Shown: piece after piece, positions 36,835 to 45,735 of the stretch
Position numbering within the stretch: position 1 is the first letter of the stretch
How the letters are laid out: the number at the start of each line of letters is the position of its first letter
Assembly: GCF_003260265.1 (NCBI RefSeq)
Contig: NZ_QITQ01000004.1
Span: 124,001 to 188,000 of the forward strand
Direction: 5' to 3'
Length of the DNA stretch: 64,000 nucleotides
Source: Roseovarius amoyensis
GTDB taxonomy: Bacteria > Pseudomonadota > Alphaproteobacteria > Rhodobacterales > Rhodobacteraceae
Position numbers and translations under genes: made by a program
Notes under the pieces: generated by a model
Seen by the model: the letters and a program-made list of their open reading frames with translations, nothing else
The model's database searches: none
Told to the model about the DNA's origin: nothing

Positions 36835-37664
36835 AGACCACATCCATTCCCCTTGCCGCGGTGATTGGATCGCCCGTTGCGCATTCCAAGTCGCCGCAGC
36901 TGCACACCCATTGGCTGAAGGTCAACGGCCTGGCCGGGTATTATATTCCGATGGACGTTCGCAGCGAAGATCTGGAACAGGTGCTGCGCACCTTGCCAAA
37001 GGCCGGATTTATCGGGGTCAACGTCACGATCCCGCACAAGGAAAAGGTGCTCGAGATCGCCGATCAGATCACCGACAGGGCGACACTGATCGGGGCCGCG
37101 AACACCCTGATCCTGCGGCCGGATGGAAAGATTCACGCTGATAATACAGACGGTTACGGGTTCATCAACAACATCCGGCAGGCCGAACCCGACTGGGACC
37201 CCAAGGCAGGCCCTGCCGCGATTCTGGGCGCCGGGGGTGCGGCACGGGCAGTGGTATCGGCGCTGTTGGATGCCGGGGTGCCGGAAATCCTGATTTCGAA
37301 CCGAACCAAGGTGCGGGCCGAGGCGCTGCGCGCCGATTTCGGCAAGCGTTTGCAGGTGGTTGACTGGGTGCAGGCCGGCAACATGCTGGAAGAGGCAACA
37401 ACCGTGGTCAATACCACTTCGCTGGGAATGATCGGCAAGCCGTCGCTGCGCGTGCCGCTTGATGGGCTCAGGCCGGGCACGCTGGTCAACGATCTGGTTT
37501 ATACCCCGCTCAAGACCCAATTCCTGGCCGAGGCAGAGGAAATGGGATGCCGAACCGTCGATGGGCTGGGAATGCTGCTGCACCAGGCGGTGCCGGCGTT
37601 CGAGCGCTGGTTCGGCGTGCGTCCGACGGTGGACAGCGCGACAAGGGCGGCGGCGCTCAGATGA
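36831..37664 (+). CDS. aroE: Shikimate dehydrogenase
   Basis: NADPH-dependent reduction of 3-dehydroshikimate in aromatic amino acid synthesis. The start at 36831 overlaps the maf stop (ATGA) and gives 277 residues. [18 protein letters not shown] binds shikimate, [10 protein letters not shown] contains the catalytic lysine and [10 protein letters not shown] the conserved Asp. [16 protein letters not shown] is the NADP-binding motif. Confidence 0.97.
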   Translation: MKTTSIPLAAVIGSPVAHSKSPQLHTHWLKVNGLAGYYIPMDVRSEDLEQVLRTLPKAGFIGVNVTIPHKEKVLEIADQITDRATLIGAANTLILRPDGKIHADNTDGYGFINNIRQAEPDWDPKAGPAAILGAGGAARAVVSALLDAGVPEILISNRTKVRAEALRADFGKRLQVVDWVQAGNMLEEATTVVNTTSLGMIGKPSLRVPLDGLRPGTLVNDLVYTPLKTQFLAEAEEMGCRTVDGLGMLLHQAVPAFERWFGVRPTVDSATRAAALR

Positions 37665-38254
37665 CGTTTCAACTGGGGCTGACCGGATCAATCGGAATGG
37701 GCAAGTCCACCACCGCGCGGCTGTTTGCCGAGGCGGGCTGCGCCGTGTGGGATGCCGACGCTGCGGTTCACCGCCTTTACGCCAAAGGTGGCGCTGCGGT
37801 CGGGCCAATTGGCCAGGCCTTTCCCGACGCGATAGAGGACGGCGCCGTATCACGCCAGCGGCTGAAAGAGATCATCACCCGCGACCCGAAGGCGCTGAAA
37901 CAGATCGAAGTCATCGCGCATCCGCTGGTGGCGCAAGACCGTGCCGAGTTTTTGCGACAGACGCAGGCGGATATTGCCGTGCTCGACATCCCGCTGCTGT
38001 TCGAGACCGGCGGCGAACGGGAAATGGACGCCGTCGCCTGTGTCAGCATCGACCCCGAGACCCAGCGCCGCCGCGTGCTGGAACGCGGCACCATGACCGA
38101 AGAGCAGTTCGAGACTATCCTTGCCAAACAGATGCCCGATGCTGAAAAACGCGCACGCGCCGATTTCGTCATCATTACCGATACGGCCGAACACGCGCGC
38201 GCCCAGGTTCAGGACGTGATCCGAGAAATCCGCGAAAGGCTCCGACATGCGTGA
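37661..38254 (+). CDS. coaE: Dephospho-CoA kinase
   Basis: Phosphorylates dephospho-CoA in the last step of coenzyme A synthesis. The start at 37661 overlaps the aroE stop by 4 bases and gives [17 protein letters not shown] with the P-loop GSIGMGKST. VWDADAAVHRLY and DIPLLFETGGEREMD are family motifs. Length 197. Confidence 0.96.
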   Translation: MTFQLGLTGSIGMGKSTTARLFAEAGCAVWDADAAVHRLYAKGGAAVGPIGQAFPDAIEDGAVSRQRLKEIITRDPKALKQIEVIAHPLVAQDRAEFLRQTQADIAVLDIPLLFETGGEREMDAVACVSIDPETQRRRVLERGTMTEEQFETILAKQMPDAEKRARADFVIITDTAEHARAQVQDVIREIRERLRHA

Positions 38255-38945
38255 GATCGTGCTCGATACCGAAACCACCGGCCTGAGCCCGAAAGAGGGC
38301 CACCGCATCGTCGAGATCGGCGCCGTCGAGCTGATGAACCACATGCCCACGGGCAAGACCTATCACCAGTATATCAACCCACAGCGCGACATGCCGGCAG
38401 AGGCCTTTGCCGTGCACGGTCTGGGCGAGGACTTTCTGCGTGACAAGCCGGTATTCGCCCATATTGCCGAGGCGTTCATCGACTTCGCGGGCGATGCCCG
38501 GCTGGTGATTCACAACGCCAGTTTCGACATGGCCTTCATCAATGCCGAGCTGGGTTGGATACAGCGCCCTATAATCCCGCTGGACCGCGCCATCGACACG
38601 CTGGAAATCGCGCGGCGCAAGTTTCCCGGCTCACCCGCGTCGCTGGATGCGTTGTGCCGGCGGTTCGGGATCGACAACTCTTCGCGCACGCTGCACGGTG
38701 CGTTGCTCGACTCCGAGATTCTGGCCGAGGTGTATCTGGAGCTTATCGGCGGTCGTCAGCCCGATTTTGGCCTTGCGCCCGTACAGGGCCACTCGGGCCG
38801 GGGCGCGTCCGGTGCCGAGACCGACTGGCGCCCGGGCCCGCGCCCGCAGCCCATGCCGCCGCGCCTGAGCGCTGAAGAGGCCGAGGCCCACGCCGCCTTT
38901 GTCAAGGCGATGGGCGACGGCGCACTTTGGAACAAGCTGTCCTGA
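38247..38945 (+). CDS. dnaQ: DNA polymerase III epsilon subunit (3'-5' proofreading exonuclease)
   Basis: Proofreading subunit of the replicative polymerase. Exo I is LDTETTGLSP (Asp7, Glu9), Exo II HNASFDMAFINAEL, and Exo III the HGALLDSEILAEVYLEL region with His and Asp. The C-terminal segment is shorter than in E. coli, as is usual in alphaproteobacteria; length 232. It overlaps coaE by 8 bases. Confidence 0.96.
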   Translation: MREIVLDTETTGLSPKEGHRIVEIGAVELMNHMPTGKTYHQYINPQRDMPAEAFAVHGLGEDFLRDKPVFAHIAEAFIDFAGDARLVIHNASFDMAFINAELGWIQRPIIPLDRAIDTLEIARRKFPGSPASLDALCRRFGIDNSSRTLHGALLDSEILAEVYLELIGGRQPDFGLAPVQGHSGRGASGAETDWRPGPRPQPMPPRLSAEEAEAHAAFVKAMGDGALWNKLS

Positions 38946-38955
38946 ATGCCGGCGC

Positions 38956-39462
38956 TCAGGCGTCCGCCTTTGGCGCCTCGCCGGTCTTGGCCTGAAGATC
39001 GGCAAGCTGCTGGCGATACAGTTGAACCCAGTCGATGTTTTCCAGGTTCAGCGGCGGGAAACCACCGTCACGGGTGACGTCGCTGACGATCCGGCGCATG
39101 AACGGAAACAGCAACCGCGGGCATTCGATCATCAGGAAGGGATGCAGCTGTTCCGCTGGCACCCCCTCGATATGAAAGACACCGGCATATTCCATTTCCA
39201 TCAGGAAGAGCTGCTGGTCGGTTCCCTTGTTCTTGGACCCGATCTGAAGCTTGGTGACGACCTCGTATTGACCTTCGACAGACCGTTTGCGGGCATCCAG
39301 CGAAACACCAACGGTCATTTCCGGCGTGACTTCGCCACCGGTCCCCTTTTGTGCAAGCACATTTTCAAAAGACAGGTCCCGCACGAACTGGGTCAGGACG
39401 CTCATCTTGACCTTCTGCTGCCCCTCCTGCGACGTAGCGTCGCCATTTGTCTGTTCGATCAT
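38956..39462 (-). CDS. secB: Protein-export chaperone SecB
   Basis: Tetrameric cytosolic chaperone that keeps preproteins unfolded for SecA. VLTQFVRDLSFENVLA near the N-terminus, FLMEMEYAGVFHIEGVP and LLFPFMRRIVSDVTRDGGFP are the family core; the last is the conserved C-terminal block. Length 168. It converges with dnaQ, 10 bases between stops. Confidence 0.97.
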   Translation of the reverse strand: MIEQTNGDATSQEGQQKVKMSVLTQFVRDLSFENVLAQKGTGGEVTPEMTVGVSLDARKRSVEGQYEVVTKLQIGSKNKGTDQQLFLMEMEYAGVFHIEGVPAEQLHPFLMIECPRLLFPFMRRIVSDVTRDGGFPPLNLENIDWVQLYRQQLADLQAKTGEAPKADA

Positions 39463-39521
39463 TTTCGGTCTCCAAAGCCGTCAAATTCTGGGCGGAGCCT
39501 TAGCAGCATGACAGGCGGGTC

Positions 39522-39998
39522 TCAATGCCTCGTCCAGCCGGAAGGGCCGGACGTGGTTGAGGGATCAACCTCTTCATACTCGCCCTCGATGATGTCGGGG
39601 CCGCCACCAGTGGGCCGCCGGGGGTCATTGGTGCCGAATTCGAACCGCTCCACCCGTACCCGCCGGCGCATCCATGCGAATGCCGCCCGCCGCACCGGCG
39701 GCATAAGCAGGGCGAAACCGATCGAGTCGGTGAAAAACCCCGGCGTCAGCAGCAACGCACCCGAAATCAGGATCATCGCGGCATGCGCCAGTGGTTCGGC
39801 CGGGTCTTCGAGTCGCGAAAAAGAGGAGCGGAGCTGCCCCAATGCCAGCGCGCCCTGGCTGCGCACCAGCCATGTGCCCAGCACCGCGGTCAGCACAACG
39901 ATACCCAGCGTCGGCCACAGCCCGATGGCCCCGCCGACCTGAATGAACAGGCCGATTTCGATCAGCGGAACGGCAAGAAAGGCCAGCAGCAGCCACAT
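39522..39998 (-). CDS. fxsA: FxsA-family membrane protein
   Basis: Inner-membrane protein; FxsA of E. coli relieves phage T7 exclusion by the F plasmid, but its normal role is unknown. The start at 39998 after GAGG gives 158 residues beginning MWLLLAFLAVPLIEIGLFIQ. GPTLGIVVLT-like GLWPTLGIVVLTAVLGTWLV and ALLLTPGFFTDSIGFALLMP are the family hallmarks. The tail is hydrophilic. Divergent from the Tim44-like gene. Confidence 0.93.
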   Translation of the reverse strand: MWLLLAFLAVPLIEIGLFIQVGGAIGLWPTLGIVVLTAVLGTWLVRSQGALALGQLRSSFSRLEDPAEPLAHAAMILISGALLLTPGFFTDSIGFALLMPPVRRAAFAWMRRRVRVERFEFGTNDPRRPTGGGPDIIEGEYEEVDPSTTSGPSGWTRH

Positions 39999-40109
39999 AT
40001 TCGGAACCTCGCGTACAGACCTGCCGCGCAAGGTGGACTTGACGGCATCGCTCACCTACATAAGAGCGTGACACACGGGTTACCATGCCCGGTCCGCAAA
40101 GAGGTGCTC

Positions 40110-40775
40110 ATGAATTCCCCGTTACTGCAGCTTTTGGTGCTGGCAGGCATTGCCGTATTTCTGATCCTGCGCCTGAAAAGCGTACTGGGTACCCGCGATG
40201 GATTCGAGGGGCCGCCGCGCAGCGGCCTGCCCGAAACAACCAAGCCCGATCCCAAGCGGGAATTCGAGGTAATCGAGGGCGGCCCCGACCCCGACATCAC
40301 CGACCATGTGCCGGAGAATTCCGACGCCGCAGCCGCGTTGGCACAGATGAAACGCATCGAGCCCGACTTTTCGGTGACCGAATTCCTGCAGGGCGCGCGC
40401 GGCGCTTATGAATGGATTTTGATGGCGTTCGAGCGCGGCAATCTGGACGAAGTCACACCGTTCCTGTCGGAAGACGTCTACGAGGCCTTTGCCCAGGTGG
40501 TCGATGCGCGGCAGGAACAGGGGCTGTCGGTCGAGGCGGAATTCATCGGCGTGCGCAGCATAACGATGGCGGACGCAAGTTTCGACGACGCCACTGGGGC
40601 CGCGCAACTGACGGTCAAATACGTGGGCGAGCTGATCTCGGTCGTGCGCGACGCCAACGGCGAAATCGTCGAGGGTCAGCCGGGCCAGCCGAAACGTCAA
40701 AAGGACAGCTGGACGTTTGAACGGGTCATGGGGTCGGACGATCCCAACTGGCGGCTCGTCGCGACGGGCGAATGA
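40110..40775 (+). CDS. Tim44/TimA-family membrane-anchored protein
   Basis: A 221-residue protein with one N-terminal membrane helix (LLQLLVLAGIAVFLILRL) and a C-terminal Tim44-like domain from about residue 85 (FLQGARGAYEWILMAFERGN, LTVKYVGELISVV, WTFERVMGSDDPNWRLVATG). Alphaproteobacterial TimA proteins are related to mitochondrial Tim44 and sit on the inner membrane; the role in protein export or assembly is not settled. Start at 40110 after GAGGTG. It overlaps mltA by 4 bases. Confidence 0.9.
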   Translation: MNSPLLQLLVLAGIAVFLILRLKSVLGTRDGFEGPPRSGLPETTKPDPKREFEVIEGGPDPDITDHVPENSDAAAALAQMKRIEPDFSVTEFLQGARGAYEWILMAFERGNLDEVTPFLSEDVYEAFAQVVDARQEQGLSVEAEFIGVRSITMADASFDDATGAAQLTVKYVGELISVVRDANGEIVEGQPGQPKRQKDSWTFERVMGSDDPNWRLVATGE

Positions 40776-41809
40776 TCCGGCGCCTCGGCGCGGCGGCATG
40801 TGTGTGGCTGCTGGCTGCGGCCACTTCGCCGGCCGAGGATGTCACCCAGACGGTACTGGACTTCGACGATCTGCGTGGCTGGCAGCTGGACAACCACCAG
40901 CAGGCGCTGGATGCTTTTCTGGTGACATGTCCCGACCTGCGCGATCCTGACTGGCGGTCGCTTTGCGCGCTGGCGCAGCAGAAACCCGACGCGCGGACGT
41001 TTTTCGAACTGTTCTTTCGTCCGGTGCTGATCGAGGATGGAAAGTCCGCGCTCTTCACCGGCTATTTTGAGCCAGAGCTGGACGGCGCGCGCCGTCCCGG
41101 CGGGCGGTTCCGCTATCCCGTCTACCGCGAGCCACGGATTGCCAAGGTGTCAAACCCCTGGCTGACCCGGCGCGAGATCGAAACCGGCGACGCCATGCGT
41201 GGCAAGGGGCTGGAAATCGCCTGGGTTGACGACCCGGTCGAACTGTTCTTTCTGCAGATCCAGGGATCAGGCCGCATCCGGCTGACCGACGGCAGTATCA
41301 TCCGGGTGGGCTATGGCGGCTCTAACGGCCATCCTTACCGCTCCATCGGGGTAGAACTGGTGCGGCGCGGCATCTATGCCCCGCACCAGGTTTCGGCCCA
41401 GGTGATCAAGAACTGGGTCCGTCGCCACCCCAAAAAGGGGCGCGAACTGCTGTTTCACAACCCTTCCTACGTCTTTTTCCGTGTGGTTGACACCATCTCG
41501 CCAGAGGCCGGGCCGCTGGGCGCGATGAACCGCTCGGTCACGTCCAAGCGCACGGTCGCGGTCGATCCGGCATTCACGCCGCTGGGCGCCCCGGTCTGGG
41601 TCGAGAAAGAGGGCGAACACCCCTTCAACCGCTTGATGGTGGCGCAGGATACCGGATCGGCCATCAAGGGGGCGCAGCGCGCCGATATCTTTTTCGGCAC
41701 CGGTGACGAGGCCGGCCGCGCGGCGGGCCGTCTGCGCGATCCGGGCCGGATGGTGGTGCTGCTGCCCATTCAGCGCGCCTTTGCCACCGCCACGGAGCCG
41801 TTTCAATGA
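40772..41809 (+). CDS. mltA: Membrane-bound lytic murein transglycosylase A
   Basis: Cleaves peptidoglycan strands with formation of anhydromuramic acid. An N-terminal signal (MIRRLGAAACVWLLAAATSP) has no clear lipobox. The MltA domain includes LFTGYFEPELDGARRP and FLQIQGSGRIRLTDGS; the C-terminal 3D domain has the aspartates in VAVDPAFTPLGAPVW, MVAQDTGSAIKGAQRADIFF. Length 345. It lies between the Tim44-like and smr genes, each with a 4-base overlap. Confidence 0.94.
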   Translation: MIRRLGAAACVWLLAAATSPAEDVTQTVLDFDDLRGWQLDNHQQALDAFLVTCPDLRDPDWRSLCALAQQKPDARTFFELFFRPVLIEDGKSALFTGYFEPELDGARRPGGRFRYPVYREPRIAKVSNPWLTRREIETGDAMRGKGLEIAWVDDPVELFFLQIQGSGRIRLTDGSIIRVGYGGSNGHPYRSIGVELVRRGIYAPHQVSAQVIKNWVRRHPKKGRELLFHNPSYVFFRVVDTISPEAGPLGAMNRSVTSKRTVAVDPAFTPLGAPVWVEKEGEHPFNRLMVAQDTGSAIKGAQRADIFFGTGDEAGRAAGRLRDPGRMVVLLPIQRAFATATEPFQ

Positions 41810-42411
41810 GCCGCCGCCGCCTGCACCCTGACGAGGTTGCGCTGTGGCGGCGGGTGGCCGAAACGGCCGAGCCCCTGCAACCGCGCCGCAACGCCCCGAT
41901 CGAAAAGCCTGCAAAAGGCATGAACGGCAACAAGCCCGCCCCGCGCCCCGCGCCCGAACCCGCCCCCCTGCCGGAAGGGTTCGAGATCGGCCGCAACGCC
42001 CGGCCCGGCGGCGTGCGCCACGACCTGCTGCCGGGGATCACCGAACGCGGCGCCGCAGCGCCCCTGCAGATGGATCAAAAGGCGCATGCCCGGCTGAAAC
42101 GCGGCAAGCTGAAACCCGAGGCCCGCATCGACCTGCACGGCATGACGCTGGATCAGGCGCGCCCGGCGCTGATCGGCTTTATCCTTGAAAGCCACGCGCG
42201 CGAACGCCGGCTGGTTCTGGTCATCACCGGCAAGGGCAAGCACCGCGATGATACCGGCCCGATCCCGATGCGGCCCGGGGCGCTGCGCCATCATGTGCCG
42301 ATGTGGCTGCAAGCGGCGCCCGCGTCGCAGGCCGTGTTGCAGGTGGTGCAGGCGCATGTGCGCCACGGCGGCGAGGGCGCGTATTACGTCTATCTACGCC
42401 GCCGGCGCTAG
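41806..42411 (+). CDS. Smr-domain protein (putative endonuclease)
   Basis: A 201-residue protein with a basic, proline-rich N-terminal half and a C-terminal Smr domain: RIDLHGMTLDQARPAL, LVLVITGKGKHRDDTG and the final HGGEGAYYVYLRRRR. Smr domains are DNA or RNA nicking nucleases; a role in RNA or DNA quality control cannot be told from this context. It ends overlapping the convergent MFS gene by 18 bases. Confidence 0.9.
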   Translation: MSRRRLHPDEVALWRRVAETAEPLQPRRNAPIEKPAKGMNGNKPAPRPAPEPAPLPEGFEIGRNARPGGVRHDLLPGITERGAAAPLQMDQKAHARLKRGKLKPEARIDLHGMTLDQARPALIGFILESHARERRLVLVITGKGKHRDDTGPIPMRPGALRHHVPMWLQAAPASQAVLQVVQAHVRHGGEGAYYVYLRRRR

Positions 42412-43617
42412 CAGAGTCCGCGCGCGGGTGACGCCTATGGCCATCATCACGGTGGCAAAAACAAAATAGCCCGCCACGATCAGGTATTGCGTCTCGATCC
42501 CCAGCCCGAGGTCGATCGCAAACCCGGTCAGCCCCGGCCCGATGGCCGACCCCAGCACCATGATCGCCGCCGCCATCGCCTTGATCGACCCAAGGTTGCC
42601 GGTGCCATAGAACTCGGCCCAGAAAGCATTGGGCAACGTGGTGTTGAACCCGGTTGTCAGCCCCAGGAAAACGAACCCCGTCAGCAGGGTCCACGGCCCC
42701 GGTGCAACCGCGAACAGGGCAAAGGCCACCACCATCGGGAGCTGGGAAAAGGGGATCAGCCGTGGCGTTCCGATCTTGTCCAGCGCCCAGCCCGACAGCA
42801 TCATCGCGCCGATGCCGACCGCAGTATAAAGCGGAAACATCGCCACCAGTTCGAAATGGGCCAGGCCCTTGACCTCGGCAAAGTGGACCTGGTGAAAGAA
42901 AAACGCGGTGTTGAATGCGGATGGCCCCAGCAGCGCGGGTGCCATGAACCAGAACAGGAAATGGTGAAGCGTTTCGCGCCGGGTCCAGTGCCGCCCGAGC
43001 ATCCCGAGTGAGCGGTCGGATTGCGCCCAGGACTGCGGCGTGCGTTCATGACGCAAGAGCAACGCCAAAAGCGGGATACCGCACAGCGCCACCAGCGCCG
43101 CCACGATCCACAACAGCCGCCAGTCCCACACCGTCATCAGCGACACGAACAAGAGCGGCAGCAACGCCTCACCCCCGGCAAAGCCCAGTGTCGCGATCGA
43201 CAGCGCCTTGCCGCGCGAGGCGATGAACCAGCGCGCCATCGCCACCACCGCGATATGGCTGGTCATGCCCTGCCCGGAAAACCGCAGCGCAAAAATGACA
43301 AGGAACAGCCCCCACCAAACCGGGTTGAGCGCCATCGCCAGGCAAGCCATCGCCGTCAGCACCAGTATCACCGGCGCCAGCACACGCACGCGAAACCTGT
43401 CCGTCAGCCCGCCCGCCCAGACCATCGCCAGTGCCGAAACGAAGGTGCCGACCGTATAGATACCGCCCCATTGCCCGTGGCTGAGCCCGAAATCGGCACG
43501 GATATGGCCGGCGAAGATCGAAATGAAAAAGGTCTGCCCAAAGCTGGACAGGAAGGTCAACAGAACCCCGGCTGTCAGCCACGGGGCATTTTCGCGAAGG
43601 AAGGCAGGCACCGGCAT
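42394..43617 (-). CDS. Major facilitator superfamily transporter
   Basis: A 407-residue inner-membrane transporter with about 12 hydrophobic segments. The loop GGLTDRFRVRVLAP is the MFS motif A between helices 2 and 3, and ALDKIGTPRLIP its counterpart in the second half. The start at 43617 (MPVPAFLRENAPWLTAG) is chosen because residues before it are not family-like. The substrate is unknown. Downstream of it in the other direction lies the small DUF3892 islet. Confidence 0.88.
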   Translation of the reverse strand: MPVPAFLRENAPWLTAGVLLTFLSSFGQTFFISIFAGHIRADFGLSHGQWGGIYTVGTFVSALAMVWAGGLTDRFRVRVLAPVILVLTAMACLAMALNPVWWGLFLVIFALRFSGQGMTSHIAVVAMARWFIASRGKALSIATLGFAGGEALLPLLFVSLMTVWDWRLLWIVAALVALCGIPLLALLLRHERTPQSWAQSDRSLGMLGRHWTRRETLHHFLFWFMAPALLGPSAFNTAFFFHQVHFAEVKGLAHFELVAMFPLYTAVGIGAMMLSGWALDKIGTPRLIPFSQLPMVVAFALFAVAPGPWTLLTGFVFLGLTTGFNTTLPNAFWAEFYGTGNLGSIKAMAAAIMVLGSAIGPGLTGFAIDLGLGIETQYLIVAGYFVFATVMMAIGVTRARTLLAPAA

Positions 43618-43796
43618 TCGCAATCTGTTGCTCGAAACCGGCAGGAAGGGAAGGGGGTTTTGGATGAGCAGGAAAAGGGAAGGCGGCAAAATTTCCCTCC
43701 CTTAACTTTCGTCGGTTTGAAGTGTTGCAATTTGGACTCTTGCCTCGAATCAAACAATCTAGTTGACTCACCGAGTCTAGAAAGAGCTTGGCTCTT

Positions 43797-43831
43797 ACGG
43801 GGAGGATGCAGTTATGCGCCTCCCCGTTTTT
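43797..43831 (+). terminator. Intrinsic terminator upstream of the DUF3892 gene
   Basis: ACGGGGAGG (43797-43805) pairs with CCTCCCCGT (43819-43827), followed by five T (43827-43831) on the plus strand. No annotated plus-strand gene precedes it: the neighbour to the left is the minus-strand MFS gene. It implies a short plus-strand transcript ending here, possibly a small RNA containing the left repeat arm. Confidence 0.72.
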
Positions 43832-43899
43832 CTTAGGTATGCATAAGCGCAATATTTTGGTGTTGGCGGGACGCAGACACCACCATCTGGTGCGTCAGA

Positions 43900-43928
43900 T
43901 TGACTCATCGGCTGCAATTGTGTATTTC
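43900..43928 (+). promoter_or_regulatory. Candidate promoter of the DUF3892 gene
   Basis: TTGACT (43900-43905), a 17-bp spacer and TATTTC (43923-43928). It would give a leader of about 90 nt containing the right arm of the inverted repeat (43957-43976) before the AAGGAG at 44011-44016. The same TTGACTCA sequence also occurs at 43763. Confidence 0.45.
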
Positions 43929-44024
43929 CGGACTCGCTCAGGTTGATCTGAGCCCGGAGCCAAGCTCTTTCTAGACAATCGTGCTCCGCTCCGGTCCCTA
44001 AATCGACAAAAAGGAGCTCCAGAG

Positions 44025-44315
44025 ATGGCGCACAAAATCGACTGTATCGAAAAAGAGGATCGCTATGATCCGACCGAGGCTATCACGCATGTTGGTGGTC
44101 TAAATCACAACGGCACACGTTGGCGGATTACTCAGAAAGAGGCTATCCGGCGTATCGAAAGTGGTGAGAACCAGTTCTACGTAGAAAACGGCGGTCGTCG
44201 CACGGATGTTATTGTTGCAGTGAGCCGGTTCGGAAACAAATACATCAAGACCAAAGCAGATGACTACGAGCCCAATAACCTCCTCAGTCTCCGCACTTGC
44301 GCACTTGTCGTATAG
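44025..44315 (+). CDS. DUF3892 family protein
   Basis: A 96-residue protein of unknown function. ITHVGGLNHNGTRWRIT, EAIRRIESGENQFYVENGG, GNKYIKTKADDYEPNNLLSL match the DUF3892 pattern (short soluble domain ending in a leucine-rich LLSL motif). The start follows AAGGAG with an 8-base gap. Base composition is AT-richer than in neighbouring genes, which hints at horizontal acquisition. Upstream lie a terminator and the 20-bp inverted repeat. Confidence 0.82.
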   Translation: MAHKIDCIEKEDRYDPTEAITHVGGLNHNGTRWRITQKEAIRRIESGENQFYVENGGRRTDVIVAVSRFGNKYIKTKADDYEPNNLLSLRTCALVV

Positions 44316-44355
44316 CTAAATATTGTGCGGGCTGCTTTCCGTTTAGAGTGGCCCG

Positions 44356-45663
44356 CTACAAAACATACCGTGACAGGTCGGTCGATTTCATCAACTCGCC
44401 CAGGTTCTTTTCGACAAAGGCAGCATCGACCACCACCGTTTCGCCTGATCGGTCGGGCGCGGTATAGCTGAGCTCTTCGAACACCCGCTCCATCACGGTG
44501 TAAAGCCGCCTTGCGCCGATGTTCTCGACCGTCTGGTTGACCTCGGCGGCGATGCGGGCCAACGCGGCGATGCCGTCGTCGGTAAAGCTGACTGTCACCT
44601 CTTCGGTGCCCAGCAGCGCGGTGTACTGGCGCGTCAGGGCATTGTCGGTTTCGGTCAGGATGCGCACGAAATCGGCCTCGGTCAGGGCGCGCAGCTCGAC
44701 CCGGATCGGCAGCCGCCCCTGCAATTCGGGCAACAGGTCGGATGGCTTGGCGATGTGAAACGCGCCCGAGGCGATGAACAGGATATGATCGGTTCGCACG
44801 GGGCCGTGCTTGGTGCTGACGGTGGTGCCCTCGATCAGCGGCAGCAGGTCACGCTGCACGCCCTCGCGGCTGACATCGGCGCCGCGGGTTTCGGCACGGG
44901 CGCAGACCTTGTCGATCTCGTCCAGAAAGACGATGCCGTTTTCGGCCACCGCGCTCAGGGCGGCGCGGTTGACGGCCTCGTCATCCAGCAGCTTGTCGGC
45001 CTCTTCGCTGGTCAGGATTTCATAGCTGTCGGCCACGCGCATCCGCTTGCGGGTGGTGCGCCCGCCGAATGCCTTGCCCAGCAGATCGCCGATGTTCATC
45101 ATGCCCATCTGGCTGCCCGGCTGGCCGGGAATGTCCATCATCCCCATCGGGCTGGCGGTGTCGGCGACATCCAGCTCGATGATGGTATCGTCCAGCTCGC
45201 CCGCGCGCAGTTTCTTGCGGAACATCTCGCGCGTGCCATCGCGCGCGTCGGTACCGGCCAGCGCGGTGATCACGCGTTCCTCGGCGTTCTTGTGGGCGTT
45301 GGCGGCGACCTCTTCGCGCATGTGCTCGCGGGTTTCCGCGATGGCGACATCGACAAGGTCGCGGATGATCTGTTCGACATCGCGCCCGACATAGCCCACC
45401 TCGGTGAACTTGGTTGCCTCGACCTTGATGAAGGGCGCGCGCGCCAGCTTGGCCAGGCGGCGGCTGATCTCGGTCTTGCCGACGCCGGTCGGGCCGATCA
45501 TCAGGATGTTTTTCGGATAAACCTCTTCGCGCAGGTCGTCGGCCAGCCGCTTGCGCCGCCAGCGGTTGCGCAGGGCCACGGCGGTGGCGCGCTTGGCGTC
45601 ACTTTGACCGATGATGAAACGGTCGAGTTCCGAGACGATTTCGCGCGGGGTGAGGTCGGTCAT
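44356..45663 (-). CDS. hslU: ATP-dependent protease ATPase subunit HslU
   Basis: AAA+ unfoldase that feeds HslV. Walker A is GPTGVGKTE (residues 57-65), Walker [24 protein letters not shown] precedes sensor regions, and the C-terminus ends LSRYVL as needed to insert into HslV. Length 435. It is separated from hslV by a membrane protein gene, with 72 bases between that gene and hslU. Confidence 0.98.
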   Translation of the reverse strand: MTDLTPREIVSELDRFIIGQSDAKRATAVALRNRWRRKRLADDLREEVYPKNILMIGPTGVGKTEISRRLAKLARAPFIKVEATKFTEVGYVGRDVEQIIRDLVDVAIAETREHMREEVAANAHKNAEERVITALAGTDARDGTREMFRKKLRAGELDDTIIELDVADTASPMGMMDIPGQPGSQMGMMNIGDLLGKAFGGRTTRKRMRVADSYEILTSEEADKLLDDEAVNRAALSAVAENGIVFLDEIDKVCARAETRGADVSREGVQRDLLPLIEGTTVSTKHGPVRTDHILFIASGAFHIAKPSDLLPELQGRLPIRVELRALTEADFVRILTETDNALTRQYTALLGTEEVTVSFTDDGIAALARIAAEVNQTVENIGARRLYTVMERVFEELSYTAPDRSGETVVVDAAFVEKNLGELMKSTDLSRYVL

Positions 45664-45735
45664 CCGGGGCTCCTGTCAGTGAATGAGGGCAACGTAAGCA
45701 CGGGCGGCGAAAACACAACCGCCGAAAACCGTGCC

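Larger units (their letters stand above)
43775..43976. repeat. 20-bp perfect inverted repeat framing 162 bp
   Basis: GTCTAGAAAGAGCTTGGCTC (43775-43794) is the exact reverse complement of 43957-43976. Both ends show CTAG just inside. The 162 bases between hold a plus-strand terminator and a promoter-like site, but no reading frame with support. The outer bases differ, so the repeat ends sharply. It could be a MITE-like insertion, or two complementary RNA segments. The region is AT-richer than its neighbours. Confidence 0.85.

Noticed and set aside
44330..44355. Weak GCGGGC/GCCCGC stem after the DUF3892 gene
   Set aside because: The loop is about 18 nt and no T-run follows on either strand, so a terminator was not called.
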